A stretch of 64,000 nt of DNA from Solibacillus isronensis (GCF_900168685.1 NZ_FVZN01000012.1:248001-312000); one strand, 5' to 3'; counted from the stretch's first letter, positions 8,503 through 16,956 are shown. The notes: generated by a model from the sequence alone, not told the origin. Numbers and translations are program-made.

Positions 8503-9297
8503 ATGAAAAAAATTAAAACATTATTAGTAGGTCTAGCTGCAACAGCAACAATCTTAGCGGCTTGTAGCGATACAGAGGAATCGACTTCTTCGAGTAAAAC
8601 AGAAGAGAAGGAAGTATTAATTATTGGGATTGATGATAAATTTGCCCCAATGGGATTCAGAGATGAAACCAATGAGATTGTGGGCTTTGATATTGATTAT
8701 GCACGTGCTGCTGCAGATCAAATGGGAGTTGAGGTAGAATTTCAACCAATTGATTGGAAAACTAAAGAAGTAGAACTTGCAAGTAGTCGTATCGATTTAA
8801 TTTGGAATGGTTATACGATTACAGATGAACGTAGGGAGAAAGTGTTATTCACGGAACCTTATTTAGAAAATGCTCAAGTTGTAATGACGCTGAAAGATTC
8901 TGAACTTGCATCAATTGAAGACTTAGCAGGAAAAGATGTAGGGATTCAAGCCTTATCTTCGGCTGTAGATGCAATTAACGCGCATTCTGTTAAAGACGAA
9001 ATTGCTTCTTTATCTGAATACGGTGATAACGTATTAGCATTAACAGATTTAAAGGCAGGCCGTACACAGGCGGTTATTATTGATTCAGTCGTTGGCGAAT
9101 ATTACATGACTCAGGAGCCAGACACATTCAAAATTTTAGATGATGCCTTAGCGCCAGAGCAGTACGGAGTTGGTGTGAAAAAAGGGAATGAGAAACTTTT
9201 AGAAGAGTTACAAGCAGCGTTAGACATGATGAATGAAAACGGTATTGCAGCTAAAATTTCAGAGAAATGGTTTGGCGAAGACCGCATTTTAAAATAA
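8503..9297 (+). CDS. Polar amino acid ABC transporter, substrate-binding lipoprotein
   Basis: A 264-residue family 3 solute-binding lipoprotein. Signal peptide with lipobox ILAAC (Cys21). The body carries family landmarks: FAPMGFRDETNEIVGFDIDY, the domain-crossing region DLIWNGYTITDERREKVLFT, and a C-terminal GIAAKISEKWFG. The ATG at 8503 has TAGGAG about eight bases upstream; an earlier ATG in frame lacks this and would spoil the signal peptide. It is the first gene of a three-gene importer operon, with a hairpin after it that probably lowers downstream expression. The amino acid is not determinable; cystine, glutamine or arginine importers are the nearest relatives. Confidence 0.88.
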   Translation: MKKIKTLLVGLAATATILAACSDTEESTSSSKTEEKEVLIIGIDDKFAPMGFRDETNEIVGFDIDYARAAADQMGVEVEFQPIDWKTKEVELASSRIDLIWNGYTITDERREKVLFTEPYLENAQVVMTLKDSELASIEDLAGKDVGIQALSSAVDAINAHSVKDEIASLSEYGDNVLALTDLKAGRTQAVIIDSVVGEYYMTQEPDTFKILDDALAPEQYGVGVKKGNEKLLEELQAALDMMNENGIAAKISEKWFGEDRILK

Positions 9298-9305
9298 TGA
9301 CAAAA

Positions 9306-9341
9306 GGTAAGAGCTTCATTTAAAAAGCTCTTATCTTTTTC
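9306..9341 (+). terminator. Intra-operon terminator/attenuator hairpin
   Basis: 11-bp stem (9306-9316 with 9325-9335, one G-T pair) followed by TTTTTC. It lies between the binding-protein and permease genes, a common arrangement that keeps the binding protein in excess. Confidence 0.7.
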
Positions 9342-9369
9342 TGTTCATGATAGAGAGGGAGTGTAAGTA

Positions 9370-10020
9370 ATGGATTTTCAAACCGTTGTCCTTCCAATGT
9401 TAGAAGGCGCAAAAATGACCGTTTTACTATTTATAATCGCCATTATACTTGCTGTTCCACTCGGTTTCTTACTCACATTAGCAGTTCAAAGTAAATGGAA
9501 AGCAGTTGTAGCGTTAGCAAGTACGTATATATATGTCATGCGTGGTACACCGCTGCTTTTACAATTACTTATCATTTGTTTTGGTCTGCCGATGATTCCA
9601 GGTATTGGTGAATACCTTGTACTAGACCGATTTGTCGCAGCATGTATTGGTTTCATTTTAAATTACGCAGCATATTTTGCGGAAATTTTTAGAGGTGGTT
9701 TACTATCGATTGATAAAGGGCAGTACGAGGCTGCACAAGTACTAGGATTAAATAAATTTCAAACGATGACAAAAATTATTATCCCACAAATGATTCGTGT
9801 CGCATTACCAGCTATATCGAATGAATCTGTCACATTAGTGAAAGATACAGCACTTCTATATGCAGTAGCAATACCGGAGCTGTTACACTTTGCGCAAACA
9901 GCCGTCAATCGTGACTTTACGATTATACCTTATTTTGTGGCCGGTGTGATTTATTTACTGATGACGTTACTACTAACATGGTTCTTTAAAGGCTTAGAAA
10001 AAAGATTCAAATATGAATAG
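9370..10020 (+). CDS. Amino acid ABC transporter permease
   Basis: A 216-residue membrane protein of the HisM/GlnP type, with about five helices. The cytoplasmic EAA loop that docks onto the ATPase is seen as EAAQVLGLNKFQTMTKIIIPQ-like sequence near residues 117-138, and YVMRGTPLLLQLLI near residue 57 is the conserved first loop. A GAGGGAGTG box precedes the ATG. It ends two bases before the ribosome site of the ATPase gene, so both are co-translated. A single permease would form a homodimer. Confidence 0.9.
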   Translation: MDFQTVVLPMLEGAKMTVLLFIIAIILAVPLGFLLTLAVQSKWKAVVALASTYIYVMRGTPLLLQLLIICFGLPMIPGIGEYLVLDRFVAACIGFILNYAAYFAEIFRGGLLSIDKGQYEAAQVLGLNKFQTMTKIIIPQMIRVALPAISNESVTLVKDTALLYAVAIPELLHFAQTAVNRDFTIIPYFVAGVIYLLMTLLLTWFFKGLEKRFKYE

Positions 10021-10031
10021 AGGTGTGTACA

Positions 10032-10772
10032 TTGATTGAGGTTAAAAATTTAGCAAAAGCATTTGGTGTATCAAAAGTACTTCAGGATATTTCTTTTTTT
10101 GCAAAAAAAAATGAAGTGATTGCTATTCTTGGTCCCTCGGGTTCAGGAAAAAGTACATTACTTAGAAGCTTAGTCAACTTAGAACGTATTGATTTCGGTG
10201 ACATAATTATTGATGGGCAGACTTTAGTGAAGAATGGGGTATATACAACACCACAAACAAGGAAACAAATCACAGCTAAAATGGGTATGGTATTTCAAAA
10301 TTTCAACTTGTTTCCGCATTTAACAGTGCGTGAAAATCTAGAAATAACTCCGAAGCAATTAAAATTATACACAAAAGAGGCTATTCAAAAACAAAGTGAA
10401 GAGCTTTTACAAAAGGTTGGATTATTAGAAAAGGCGAATGAATATCCAGCCAAGCTATCTGGTGGGCAAAAACAGCGTGTAGCGATTGCAAGGGCACTAA
10501 TGTTAAAACCCGAAATTTTGTTGTTTGATGAGCCGACTTCGGCCCTTGATCCTGAATTAACAGGTGAAGTATTAAAGGTTATGAAAGAATTAGCGCATGA
10601 AAATATGACAATGCTAGTTGTGACACATGAAATGGGCTTTGCACGAGAGGTTGCAGATAGAATTGTGTTTATGGATAACGGCGAAATCGTCGAAACGGCA
10701 ACACCATTGGAATTTTTTCAAAATCCACAAACTAGACGTGCACAAATATTTTTACAGAATCATTTTAATTAA
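10032..10772 (+). CDS. Amino acid ABC transporter ATP-binding protein
   Basis: A 246-residue ATPase powering the importer. It has Walker A (GPSGSGKST), the Q-loop, signature LSGGQKQR, Walker B with the catalytic Glu (ILLFDEPTSALD) and the switch His in VVTHEMGFA. I choose the TTG at 10032 because GAGGTG lies about six bases before it and translation then opens MIEVKNLAKAFG, as in the family; a GTG three codons earlier overlaps the ribosome site. It is the last gene of the operon and is followed by a terminator. Confidence 0.92.
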   Translation: MIEVKNLAKAFGVSKVLQDISFFAKKNEVIAILGPSGSGKSTLLRSLVNLERIDFGDIIIDGQTLVKNGVYTTPQTRKQITAKMGMVFQNFNLFPHLTVRENLEITPKQLKLYTKEAIQKQSEELLQKVGLLEKANEYPAKLSGGQKQRVAIARALMLKPEILLFDEPTSALDPELTGEVLKVMKELAHENMTMLVVTHEMGFAREVADRIVFMDNGEIVETATPLEFFQNPQTRRAQIFLQNHFN

Positions 10773-10807
10773 TTTTAATTTCTTGCGGATATTTAGTATG
10801 AATAGAG

Positions 10808-10848
10808 ACAGTAAGGGTGCCAATTAAATGGTGTTCTTACTGTTTTTA
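10808..10848 (+). terminator. Terminator of the amino acid transporter operon
   Basis: A 14-bp imperfect stem (10808-10821 with 10830-10843) followed by TTTTTATT. Confidence 0.75.
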
Positions 10849-11042
10849 TTATTGGGGCAATTCTTTACATAAAAATGTTTTGCAGATACAAATGGCTTAT
10901 TTCCACATGCTAGTCTATCCATTATTGTGCATGAAGTTAAGTTACGAAGGAAATTTTATAATCGATTCCGAACAGAATATTATGTAAGTATCCAACGAGT
11001 TATAGCTTTATTATTTTCAGATTCTCTACTGTAAACTTAAAA

Positions 11043-11684
11043 ATGAACATATATTTATTTATAATTACCGTAAAAATTTACAATAAGAGGTGGTCCCCTG
11101 TATTTATTAAAAAAGGTTTAGCACTAATTATAGGTAGTATTTTTCCATCTTTAGGTATAAATTTGTTTTTAGTACCACATAAAATATTAGATGGAGGAAC
11201 AGTTGGTATCGGATTAATAGCAAACTACTTATGGGGTTTTAATATAGGTTTAACAGTAATTATATTAAGCATTCCAATCTTTATCTACGCATGGTTTCAT
11301 TATAGAAACTTTTTTTATAATAGTTTGCATGGAATGATTCTGTCTGCATTTTTTATTAATTTTCTAGCACCAGTTAATAATCTAATTAAAATCGAAGCGT
11401 TCTACAGTTCTATATTAGGTGGCATCTTTGTAGGAATTGGAATTGGATTAATGTTACATTTTCAGACAAGTACTGGGGGCACGGATTTTATTGCTCAGTT
11501 TTTATGTGATAGGACAGGTATAAATGTGGGCATTTATATCTTGTTTATTGATTCCATTGTTATAATTGTTGGTGGATTATTATTATCTTCAGAAACATTT
11601 TATCTCTCCATTATAACTATACTTTTTATTGGTGTAACCACAAGTCTTATTACAAGTAGAAAAGGGCATTTAGTAGCTCACTAA
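11043..11684 (+). CDS. YitT-family membrane protein, N-terminal domain only
   Basis: 213 residues with five to six hydrophobic helices. The motif GINLFLVPHKILDGGTVGIGLI, interrupted here for length, and TGGTDFIAQFL are typical of the YitT/DUF161 membrane family of unknown function. Usual members add a soluble DUF2179 domain of about 80 residues, which is absent. The start is uncertain: the ATG at 11043 has no ribosome site, while an AGAGGTGG box lies at about 11089-11096 with no ordinary start codon in frame after it. It is flanked by a transporter operon and a dead merA. Confidence 0.65.
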   Translation: MNIYLFIITVKIYNKRWSPVFIKKGLALIIGSIFPSLGINLFLVPHKILDGGTVGIGLIANYLWGFNIGLTVIILSIPIFIYAWFHYRNFFYNSLHGMILSAFFINFLAPVNNLIKIEAFYSSILGGIFVGIGIGLMLHFQTSTGGTDFIAQFLCDRTGINVGIYILFIDSIVIIVGGLLLSSETFYLSIITILFIGVTTSLITSRKGHLVAH

Positions 11685-11833
11685 TGAGTATTTATGGAGA
11701 GGTATAATTCATTTTATAAAGTTATCAAATTTTGGCCTTGCAGCTTGTTTACATTTACTCCGTTATCGTGATAATATCTAGGCTTCTCCATTTATAATGA
11801 TTGGTAAAAATATTCATTCCCCTATTATAAAAT

Positions 11834-12711
11834 AGGTAAAAGAATATGACCCAGAAATTTCAGAAGCCGTAGAAAAAGCGTTAACTGAACAGGGTATAAA
11901 TCTTGTAAAAGGGGCAACTTTTGAGCGTGTGGAACAGTAGATAATCGTACCTTATCAACTTTAACTGATTGATGTAAGTAAATTGATAAACTATTAAAGT
12001 CGAGTGGCAAGTGATTCATTTCAAGATGGAGAACTAAAAAAGGTTTATGTAACAGTAGATGGCAGGAAAAAAGTTGTGGAATCAGAGCAGTTACTTGTTG
12101 CAACAGGAAGAAAACCAAATACGGACTCTTTAAATTTAAGTGCAGCAGGTGTAGAAGTCGGAAAACGAAAAGAAATATTGATAAATGATTATGCCAGAAC
12201 AAGTAATGAAAAGGTTTATGCAGCAGGCGATGTAACATTAGGACCTCAATTTGTGTATGTAGCAGCCTATGAAGGTGGAATTGTTGCCGAAAATGCAATT
12301 GGTGGATTAAATAAAAAATCAGATTTATCGGTTGTTCCTGGAGTTACATTTACAAATCCATCTATTGCAACCGTTGGTTTAACGTAAGAAAAAGCAAAAG
12401 AAAAAGGCTATAAAGTAAAAACCTCTGTATTGCCCTTAGATGCGGTTCCAAGAGCGATAGTAAATCGTGAAACAACAGGTGTTTTCAAGCTTGTGGCAGA
12501 TGCAAAAACATTAAAAGTGCTAGGGGTTCATATTGTATCTGAAAATGCAGGTGATGTGATTTATGCAGCGACTTTAGCCGTTAAGTTTGGGTTAACTGTA
12601 GAAGATTTAAAAGAAAGCCTTGCACCATATTTAACAATGGCAGAAGGCTTAAAATTAGCTGCCCTAACTTTTGATAAAGATGTATCCAAATTATCTTGTT
12701 GTGCAGGGTAA
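11834..12711 (+). pseudogene. merA: Mercuric reductase remnant (C-terminal half, broken)
   Basis: The reading recalls MerA, the FAD-dependent enzyme reducing Hg2+. Visible pieces: [18 protein letters not shown] up to a stop near 11940, a damaged stretch, then [11 protein letters not shown] and [20 protein letters not shown] from 12004. An in-frame TAA at 12385 sits where GAA is expected ([15 protein letters not shown]). The C-terminus ends in KLSCCAG, the paired Cys that deliver mercury in MerA. The FAD-binding N-terminal third is missing, so it is not functional. No merR or other mer gene is nearby. Confidence 0.85.
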
Positions 12712-12741
12712 ATGTGAATGAATATGTTGTATTTGGATAAA

Positions 12742-12786
12742 AAATTGCTCAAATAGGAAGGTAAACCTGCTTTGAGCAATTTTTTA
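12742..12786. terminator. Bidirectional terminator
   Basis: 12-bp stem (12742-12753 with 12771-12782), A-tract before and T-tract after, between the merA remnant (plus) and the DUF326 gene (minus). A similar hairpin with GTTGCTCAA arms follows the second DUF326 gene at 40.6 kb. Confidence 0.8.
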
Positions 12787-12800
12787 CAGAATAGATGTTT

Positions 12801-13127
12801 TTAAGCAACACTTCTACATGCTTCTGCGCATTTAAAGCAGGCATCAGCACATTTTTGACAGTGATCATGATTATGTTTTTTACATTCATTCCCACAAGCC
12901 TCGCAAATAGTAGCACACACAGAAGCTAATTCAGAAACAAAGGGTGTACCTCTTGAGATTGCTTGTTCAAGGTAAGCACAAATATCAGCACATTCTCTAT
13001 CCAACCGAATACACTCTGCCATCATTTTAATATCGTCTTCTTTTAAACATGCATCATAACAATGATTACACTCTGTCATACATTCATGTAAAGTTTGTAA
13101 TAGTTGTTGATACTGTTCATGCGCCAT
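12801..13127 (-). CDS. DUF326 four-helix-bundle copper-binding protein, copy 1
   Basis: 108 residues with repeated Cys pairs spaced along helices: HECMTECNHCYDACLK, CIRLDRECADICAYLE, CATICEACGNECKKHNHDH, CQKCADACFKCAEACR. This is the Csp/DUF326 architecture, in which Cys lining the bundle bind many Cu(I) ions; cytosolic since no signal peptide is seen. The ATG at 13127 follows a GGAGG box by about eight bases. A near-identical paralogue lies at 40704-41030, and two broken relatives at 13247 and 37510. Copper storage or buffering is inferred from the family. Confidence 0.85.
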   Translation of the reverse strand: MAHEQYQQLLQTLHECMTECNHCYDACLKEDDIKMMAECIRLDRECADICAYLEQAISRGTPFVSELASVCATICEACGNECKKHNHDHCQKCADACFKCAEACRSVA

Positions 13128-13246
13128 TAATAAAACCTCCATTTTAGTGATTATTTTTGGTTACATAATATAATTTCCCCATTAATTATTAATATAAACT
13201 GAAATAATTAAAACTCCATAAAAACTGCATATATTTAAGTAAGTGT

Positions 13247-13318
13247 CTAGTATTGTTCACAAGCTACGACGCAAGCATCACATGCATCAATACAGGATTG
13301 ATATTGCTGAACGGAAGA
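13247..13318 (-). pseudogene. DUF326-type N-terminal fragment
   Basis: Twenty-three codons read SSVQQYQSCIDACDACVVAC then EQY and stop. The QYQSCIDACDAC pattern is the first helix of DUF326 four-helix proteins. The rest of the bundle is missing and the upstream part of the frame is unrelated, so this is a remnant next to intact copy 1. Confidence 0.6.
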
Positions 13319-13447
13319 TCCTACAGCTTCTACTATTTCAGCACTTCCTTTCAGGTCTACTGTGTTTTGTTTTCTTGTTTTAAATTCATCGATAAAAGTT
13401 AGTTCAATCAAAGAATCATGAAAAACGCAGTTTTGTAAAAGAAATGA

Positions 13448-13762
13448 TTGGTGTTTGGTGTTTCGAAGAGTTGGTTTGATATTTTGGAACATAAGAACGG
13501 AATTTTTGAGCCTGAGCGGATAATTAGGGTAACATTAAAAAAGAAAGATTCCGATCCAAATAGTAAATCCTATTCTCACCGGATGGCTCTTTATCGTCTT
13601 ACTGAGGAAGCTACCCCAATATTAATCTATAAGGCATGGGGAGCATCAAATATGAATTTACCTTCAAATGAGTTAGCTGTAAAGATTATTCGTTATATGT
13701 TAAATGTACCTGGAGGGGAGCTTCCAACTAAAGATGATAAATTTCATATATTTGTTGATTAA
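13448..13762 (+). CDS. Hypothetical protein, about 100 residues, possibly a truncated gene
   Basis: I do not recognise this product. The later part (from about GIFEPERIIRVTL to KDDKFHIFVD) has protein-like composition and ends 20 bases before a strong terminator, which supports transcription on this strand. No clear ribosome site precedes the start, and the beginning overlaps a decayed DUF326 frame on the other strand, so the true 5' end may have been lost in a rearrangement. Confidence 0.4.
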   Translation: MVFGVSKSWFDILEHKNGIFEPERIIRVTLKKKDSDPNSKSYSHRMALYRLTEEATPILIYKAWGASNMNLPSNELAVKIIRYMLNVPGGELPTKDDKFHIFVD

Positions 13763-13781
13763 TTAATATAAAGCTTTTTAG

Positions 13782-13831
13782 AAAAGACCACTTCAAACGA
13801 CTAAATAGTTGTTTGAAGTGGTCTTTTTTAA
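13782..13831. terminator. Strong bidirectional terminator
   Basis: Perfect 17-bp stem (13782-13798 with 13811-13827) with flanking A and T tracts. It ends the hypothetical gene on the plus strand and can stop readthrough from the recombinase gene on the minus strand. Confidence 0.85.
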
Positions 13832-13967
13832 TATCTAAATAAAAAATATGTCGGTTACTTCAATACGTTGTTATTACAAGGTTTCTTTATAAAGGTTGCG
13901 CATTTTTCTCGAACTTTCTTACAAATGATCAATCTTTATTTCATCAATTCAACAATAGTGCCATTTC

Positions 13968-15095
13968 CTATGGACGGGTTCTTAAATAGGATTCTAGCGC
14001 ATTTAAAGCATGAACTCTATCAGAATTGGCCATATTAATATATAGAGAGGTAGTTTTAATATCGGTATGACCTAATAAATCCCTCAGAATTGTTGCCTCG
14101 CCTCCATTTTTTATAAACGCTACCGAAAACGAATGGCGCAGCTTATGTGGATATACACCATTCGGAAAATAAGAACTAGTGTATTTTTCTACAAACATTT
14201 GAATTGTTCGTATGCTGATTGCCTTTGCTGGTTTTCGATACGTTACAAAAAGGAAAGGGCACATTTCGGCTTGGGGATAACGTGTATTTCGAATTGCTAT
14301 GTATTCCAGCAAACGGTTAAAGGCAGAATCAATAATGTAAATTGTATCTTTTTTATTGCCTTTTCGGGTGACTTTAACAGTTTGAGCGCTATAATTAATA
14401 TCCGCCATAGTGATACGAGCAAGTTCTCCTACACGCATTCCTGTGGCCAATAAAATAGCTATAATTGCAATATCACGCTCACAATCACGTTTGAATAAAG
14501 AAATCTGTTGGGGCACTTCTAATTTTGCTAAATATCCATCCGGTCCATCATCCCCTAAGTAATCAACAAAGTCGAACAGGCGTTTACTATCTAGTATTTG
14601 CGTAGCAATTTCCGCAGCGCGGTTTGCTGATGTTTCTTTATAAACCGGAATTTTTACCTTAGCCATAATATTTTCGCTTAGGTACGTTTTACCCTGGTCA
14701 TCATCACTGGTAACAGCCAAGAAGTGAAATAGGGACTTAAGAGCAGATACCATAAGTGATACCGAACGCATTTCACGTACTCGACTGCTAGTTTCATGCT
14801 TTTTCGAAATATCCTCATTTGATACATGTTCTATAAAATATTCAATATCCTTTTTTCTTATTTGGGATAGGTGCTCTAAAGTTATTTCTTTAATATCTGG
14901 TGCATCAGCAATTCCTTCTTTAAGTAGCCATTCAAAGAATATTTTGTATCTATATAAGTATTGGTGAATCGTTCTGAAAGAAATCTGTTCTTTATTTTTC
15001 TCTATACGGAAATCACGTATATAAAAGGGAAGTTCTTTAGTAAGCTTATCCGTATATTCTAAGATCTTTAGATCATCGGGAGATAGTGTAGCCAT
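13968..15095 (-). CDS. Tyrosine recombinase (XerC/D-like site-specific integrase)
   Basis: A 375-residue DNA strand-exchange enzyme. A SAM-like N-terminal core-binding domain (about 15-130) precedes the catalytic domain (about 205-370), which has the full active site: Arg221 (GMRVGELARI), Lys245 (RKGNKKD), His317-x-x-Arg320 (PHKLRH), His343 (LLGHTDIKTT) and nucleophile Tyr352 (SLYIN). It starts four bases after the stop of the 213-aa gene, so the two are one operon. No excisionase is adjacent. Two 34-bp dyads at 15855 and 16923 are candidate recognition sites. Roles could be plasmid dimer resolution, element integration or segment inversion. Confidence 0.92.
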   Translation of the reverse strand: MATLSPDDLKILEYTDKLTKELPFYIRDFRIEKNKEQISFRTIHQYLYRYKIFFEWLLKEGIADAPDIKEITLEHLSQIRKKDIEYFIEHVSNEDISKKHETSSRVREMRSVSLMVSALKSLFHFLAVTSDDDQGKTYLSENIMAKVKIPVYKETSANRAAEIATQILDSKRLFDFVDYLGDDGPDGYLAKLEVPQQISLFKRDCERDIAIIAILLATGMRVGELARITMADINYSAQTVKVTRKGNKKDTIYIIDSAFNRLLEYIAIRNTRYPQAEMCPFLFVTYRKPAKAISIRTIQMFVEKYTSSYFPNGVYPHKLRHSFSVAFIKNGGEATILRDLLGHTDIKTTSLYINMANSDRVHALNALESYLRTRP

Positions 15096-15099
15096 ATAA

Positions 15100-15741
15100 T
15101 CACTCCTTCAGGGAATTTTCGTAATCATGGAAAATGTCCATATTTTTAGCCACAGCTAATTCAAGTGCATCTCGCTTTACGGTTTCAGTGTATTTATCAT
15201 CGGTAATAATACCCTCAATTTCATTGCAAATTAAAAGCGCAGACTTCTCAAATTCATTTTCTGACTCTACAGGGTCTATTAGTATTAACTTGCTTAAAAA
15301 ATCGTTTGTGACAGCAGGGGAGCAGTTATAACGCATCATATGTTCGAATAAATAACTTAAATTATCCATATTTGATAATTGTAATTCTTCAGTTGTGAAG
15401 TTTTCTGGATATGTTAATCCTAAATACATAATTAATTCTTCATGTAGCGTTGAATCAAGGTCTAATACACTTTCTTTTGCCGCAGCTTTTATTAGTGATT
15501 GTTTTAATAAATCAAATGCCAATGTATAGGGGATTCGGGCATTAAATTGGTAAGCAAAATTAAAGTGTACCGCACACTCCGTAGTAATTAAAAAATCGCC
15601 TAAATAGTTGCGTTCTTTCAGGCGACCTTTACTATCATAAAAATAAGAATATACATGGCCACGTATCCCAACACCATGCTGTAAATAATAAAGGGAATCA
15701 TATAAACTTTGACCACGATAATCAACTTTCATTTTTTTCAT
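15100..15741 (-). CDS. Unknown 213-aa protein coupled to the recombinase
   Basis: Not recognised. 213 residues, soluble, no signal peptide or membrane segment. The N-terminal part is rich in Tyr/Phe/Gly (YYLQHGVGIRGHVYSYFYDS) and the remainder is helical and acidic (EFEKSALLICNEIEGIITDD). A GGAGG box lies seven bases before the ATG. Four bases separate its stop from the recombinase start, so they are made together; it may be a directionality or accessory factor, by position only. A 34-bp dyad lies in its promoter region. Confidence 0.6.
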   Translation of the reverse strand: MKKMKVDYRGQSLYDSLYYLQHGVGIRGHVYSYFYDSKGRLKERNYLGDFLITTECAVHFNFAYQFNARIPYTLAFDLLKQSLIKAAAKESVLDLDSTLHEELIMYLGLTYPENFTTEELQLSNMDNLSYLFEHMMRYNCSPAVTNDFLSKLILIDPVESENEFEKSALLICNEIEGIITDDKYTETVKRDALELAVAKNMDIFHDYENSLKE

Positions 15742-15854
15742 AATAAAACCTCCGTATAGTAGGGATATTGCGCAAAATAATTAGTTCCTTGTATCATTTC
15801 CGTACGCAACAGGGTAGGGCAGTGATAGTTAACTAAATGACTATAAATGCGAAC

Positions 15855-15888
15855 ACTTATTCGCAAAATACATTTTTAACGAAAAAGT
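15855..15888 (+). other. 34-bp dyad site, copy 1
   Basis: Arms ACTTATTCG and CGAAAAAGT around a 16-base centre (CAAAATACATTTTTAA). Twenty-nine of 34 bases match copy 2, which is in opposite orientation at 16923-16956. The dyad extends outward here to GAACACTT/AAGTGTTC. It lies upstream of the recombinase operon. It could be a recombinase core site or a regulator site. Confidence 0.6.
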
Positions 15889-15917
15889 GTTCGGTTTTAT
15901 TCACTACCAATATCCCC

Positions 15918-16727
15918 CTAATTCAGTAATTTAAGATTCGAGCTAAAAAATACATCTATATAGCTATTAAAGGGGACAGAACGCAGCTCACTAGAATCAC
16001 CATACCATTCAAATAACTTAATTGATTCTAAAAAGGGGTAAAGATTACTTTCGTTATTTAATAGCTCCATTACTAATTGATTTTTAGCTTTCTTACGGTT
16101 TGAATCAGAACTTTCATTTAAAATAATTGTCCTAACAATACCTAATAAAAGGTCGGTTACTTCAATACCGTAGGTTGCTTTTTTAGGCAAATATGAAACA
16201 CTATTAACTTTAAAATTTTCCCCACGATAAATTGATTGAATGTTTAACTGCCTTAGCATATCAACCTTCAAATCATAATTTTTAGCTTCGTATGTACGGT
16301 CGTGCTCAATAAAAACATCTGCATTTACGAAAGTGTTTTTTCCATATTTCCTGATTAATCCGTAGACTACACGCTCTGGAAACTTTGTATAAATAGTACG
16401 ATCTACTATATCGGAAATAATTGGTTTAATTGGTTTTGAATTAAATTCAACCTTATTAATATCGTATGAAATAACATTCATCTTCATTAAATGATGATGC
16501 GAGAGTACATCTGATAATAATATTTTAATGCTATCCCGTATTGCCGTATGTCCCCCATAACTAGTCCAATGAATGCCAGCATTTTTGATGATTTTGTCCA
16601 ACTTTTCTTGATGATGCAAATAGTAATCTTGAGGAAATAAAATTGCGCCCATCAAATGAAGGGTTTCATTTGCCTTACCACTTTCATCAAAGTAAATATT
16701 AACAGTATGGTTTTTTTCGTTATTCAT
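15918..16727 (-). CDS. DUF3800 protein
   Basis: 269 residues. The N-terminal VNIYFDESGKAN (Asp14, Glu15) is the diagnostic start of DUF3800, a family of unknown but probably nuclease-like (RNase H-fold) proteins, common in mobile and defence regions. Later acidic positions in ADVFIEHDRTYEAK and YGIEVTDLLLGIVR fit the family's remaining conserved sites. A GGAGG box lies before the ATG. It is flanked by the two inverted 34-bp dyads and diverges from the small RNA promoter. Biological role unknown. Confidence 0.8.
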   Translation of the reverse strand: MNNEKNHTVNIYFDESGKANETLHLMGAILFPQDYYLHHQEKLDKIIKNAGIHWTSYGGHTAIRDSIKILLSDVLSHHHLMKMNVISYDINKVEFNSKPIKPIISDIVDRTIYTKFPERVVYGLIRKYGKNTFVNADVFIEHDRTYEAKNYDLKVDMLRQLNIQSIYRGENFKVNSVSYLPKKATYGIEVTDLLLGIVRTIILNESSDSNRKKAKNQLVMELLNNESNLYPFLESIKLFEWYGDSSELRSVPFNSYIDVFFSSNLKLLN

Positions 16728-16742
16728 AAAATTCCTCCACTA

Positions 16743-16772
16743 CTTGAAAAATTCAAGCATGATTGGTATAAT
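16743..16772 (+). promoter_or_regulatory. Consensus sigma-A promoter with palindrome over the -35
   Basis: TTGAAA (16744-16749), a 17-base spacer and TATAAT (16767-16772) with an extended TG before it. CTTGAAAAATTCAAG (16743-16757) is a perfect dyad overlapping the -35, a likely repressor site. It drives transcription away from DUF3800. Confidence 0.75.
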
Positions 16773-16778
16773 TCATTT

Positions 16779-16891
16779 ATATTGAATCATATTAAATTAC
16801 ATATGTTATTTTATGAACTGCTCTTGCAGTTTTCCGAATAACATTTATGAGATACTATTGGCTGCTCTTGCAGCCTGTGGTATCTTTTTTT
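16779..16891 (+). ncRNA. Candidate ~115-nt small RNA with two CUGCUCUUGCAG hairpins
   Basis: Predicted start about seven bases after the -10, ending at a terminator stem (16851-16865 with 16870-16884) plus a T-tract. A first hairpin (AACTGCTCTTGCAGTT, 16816-16831) and the terminator both display the same stem-loop core CTGC-TCTT-GCAG. An ATG at 16813 opens a hydrophobic frame that runs through the terminator, but it lacks a ribosome site, so I favour a non-coding RNA. A type I toxin mRNA or a leader is the alternative. Confidence 0.5.
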
Positions 16892-16922
16892 ATTTTACCA
16901 TAATATACCTATACTATCTATT

Positions 16923-16956
16923 ACTTTTTCGTGAAATTGGTATTTTGCGAAAAAGT
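16923..16956 (-). other. 34-bp dyad site, copy 2 (inverted relative to copy 1)
   Basis: Arms ACTTTTTCG and CGAAAAAGT, perfect complements. Read on the minus strand it aligns base for base with copy 1 except at five positions, three of them in the central eight bases. Confidence 0.6.

Noticed and set aside
11825-12298. 157-codon His/Leu-rich frame opposite the merA remnant
   Set aside because: Antisense shadow of coding sequence; low-complexity composition and clear merA homology on the other strand.
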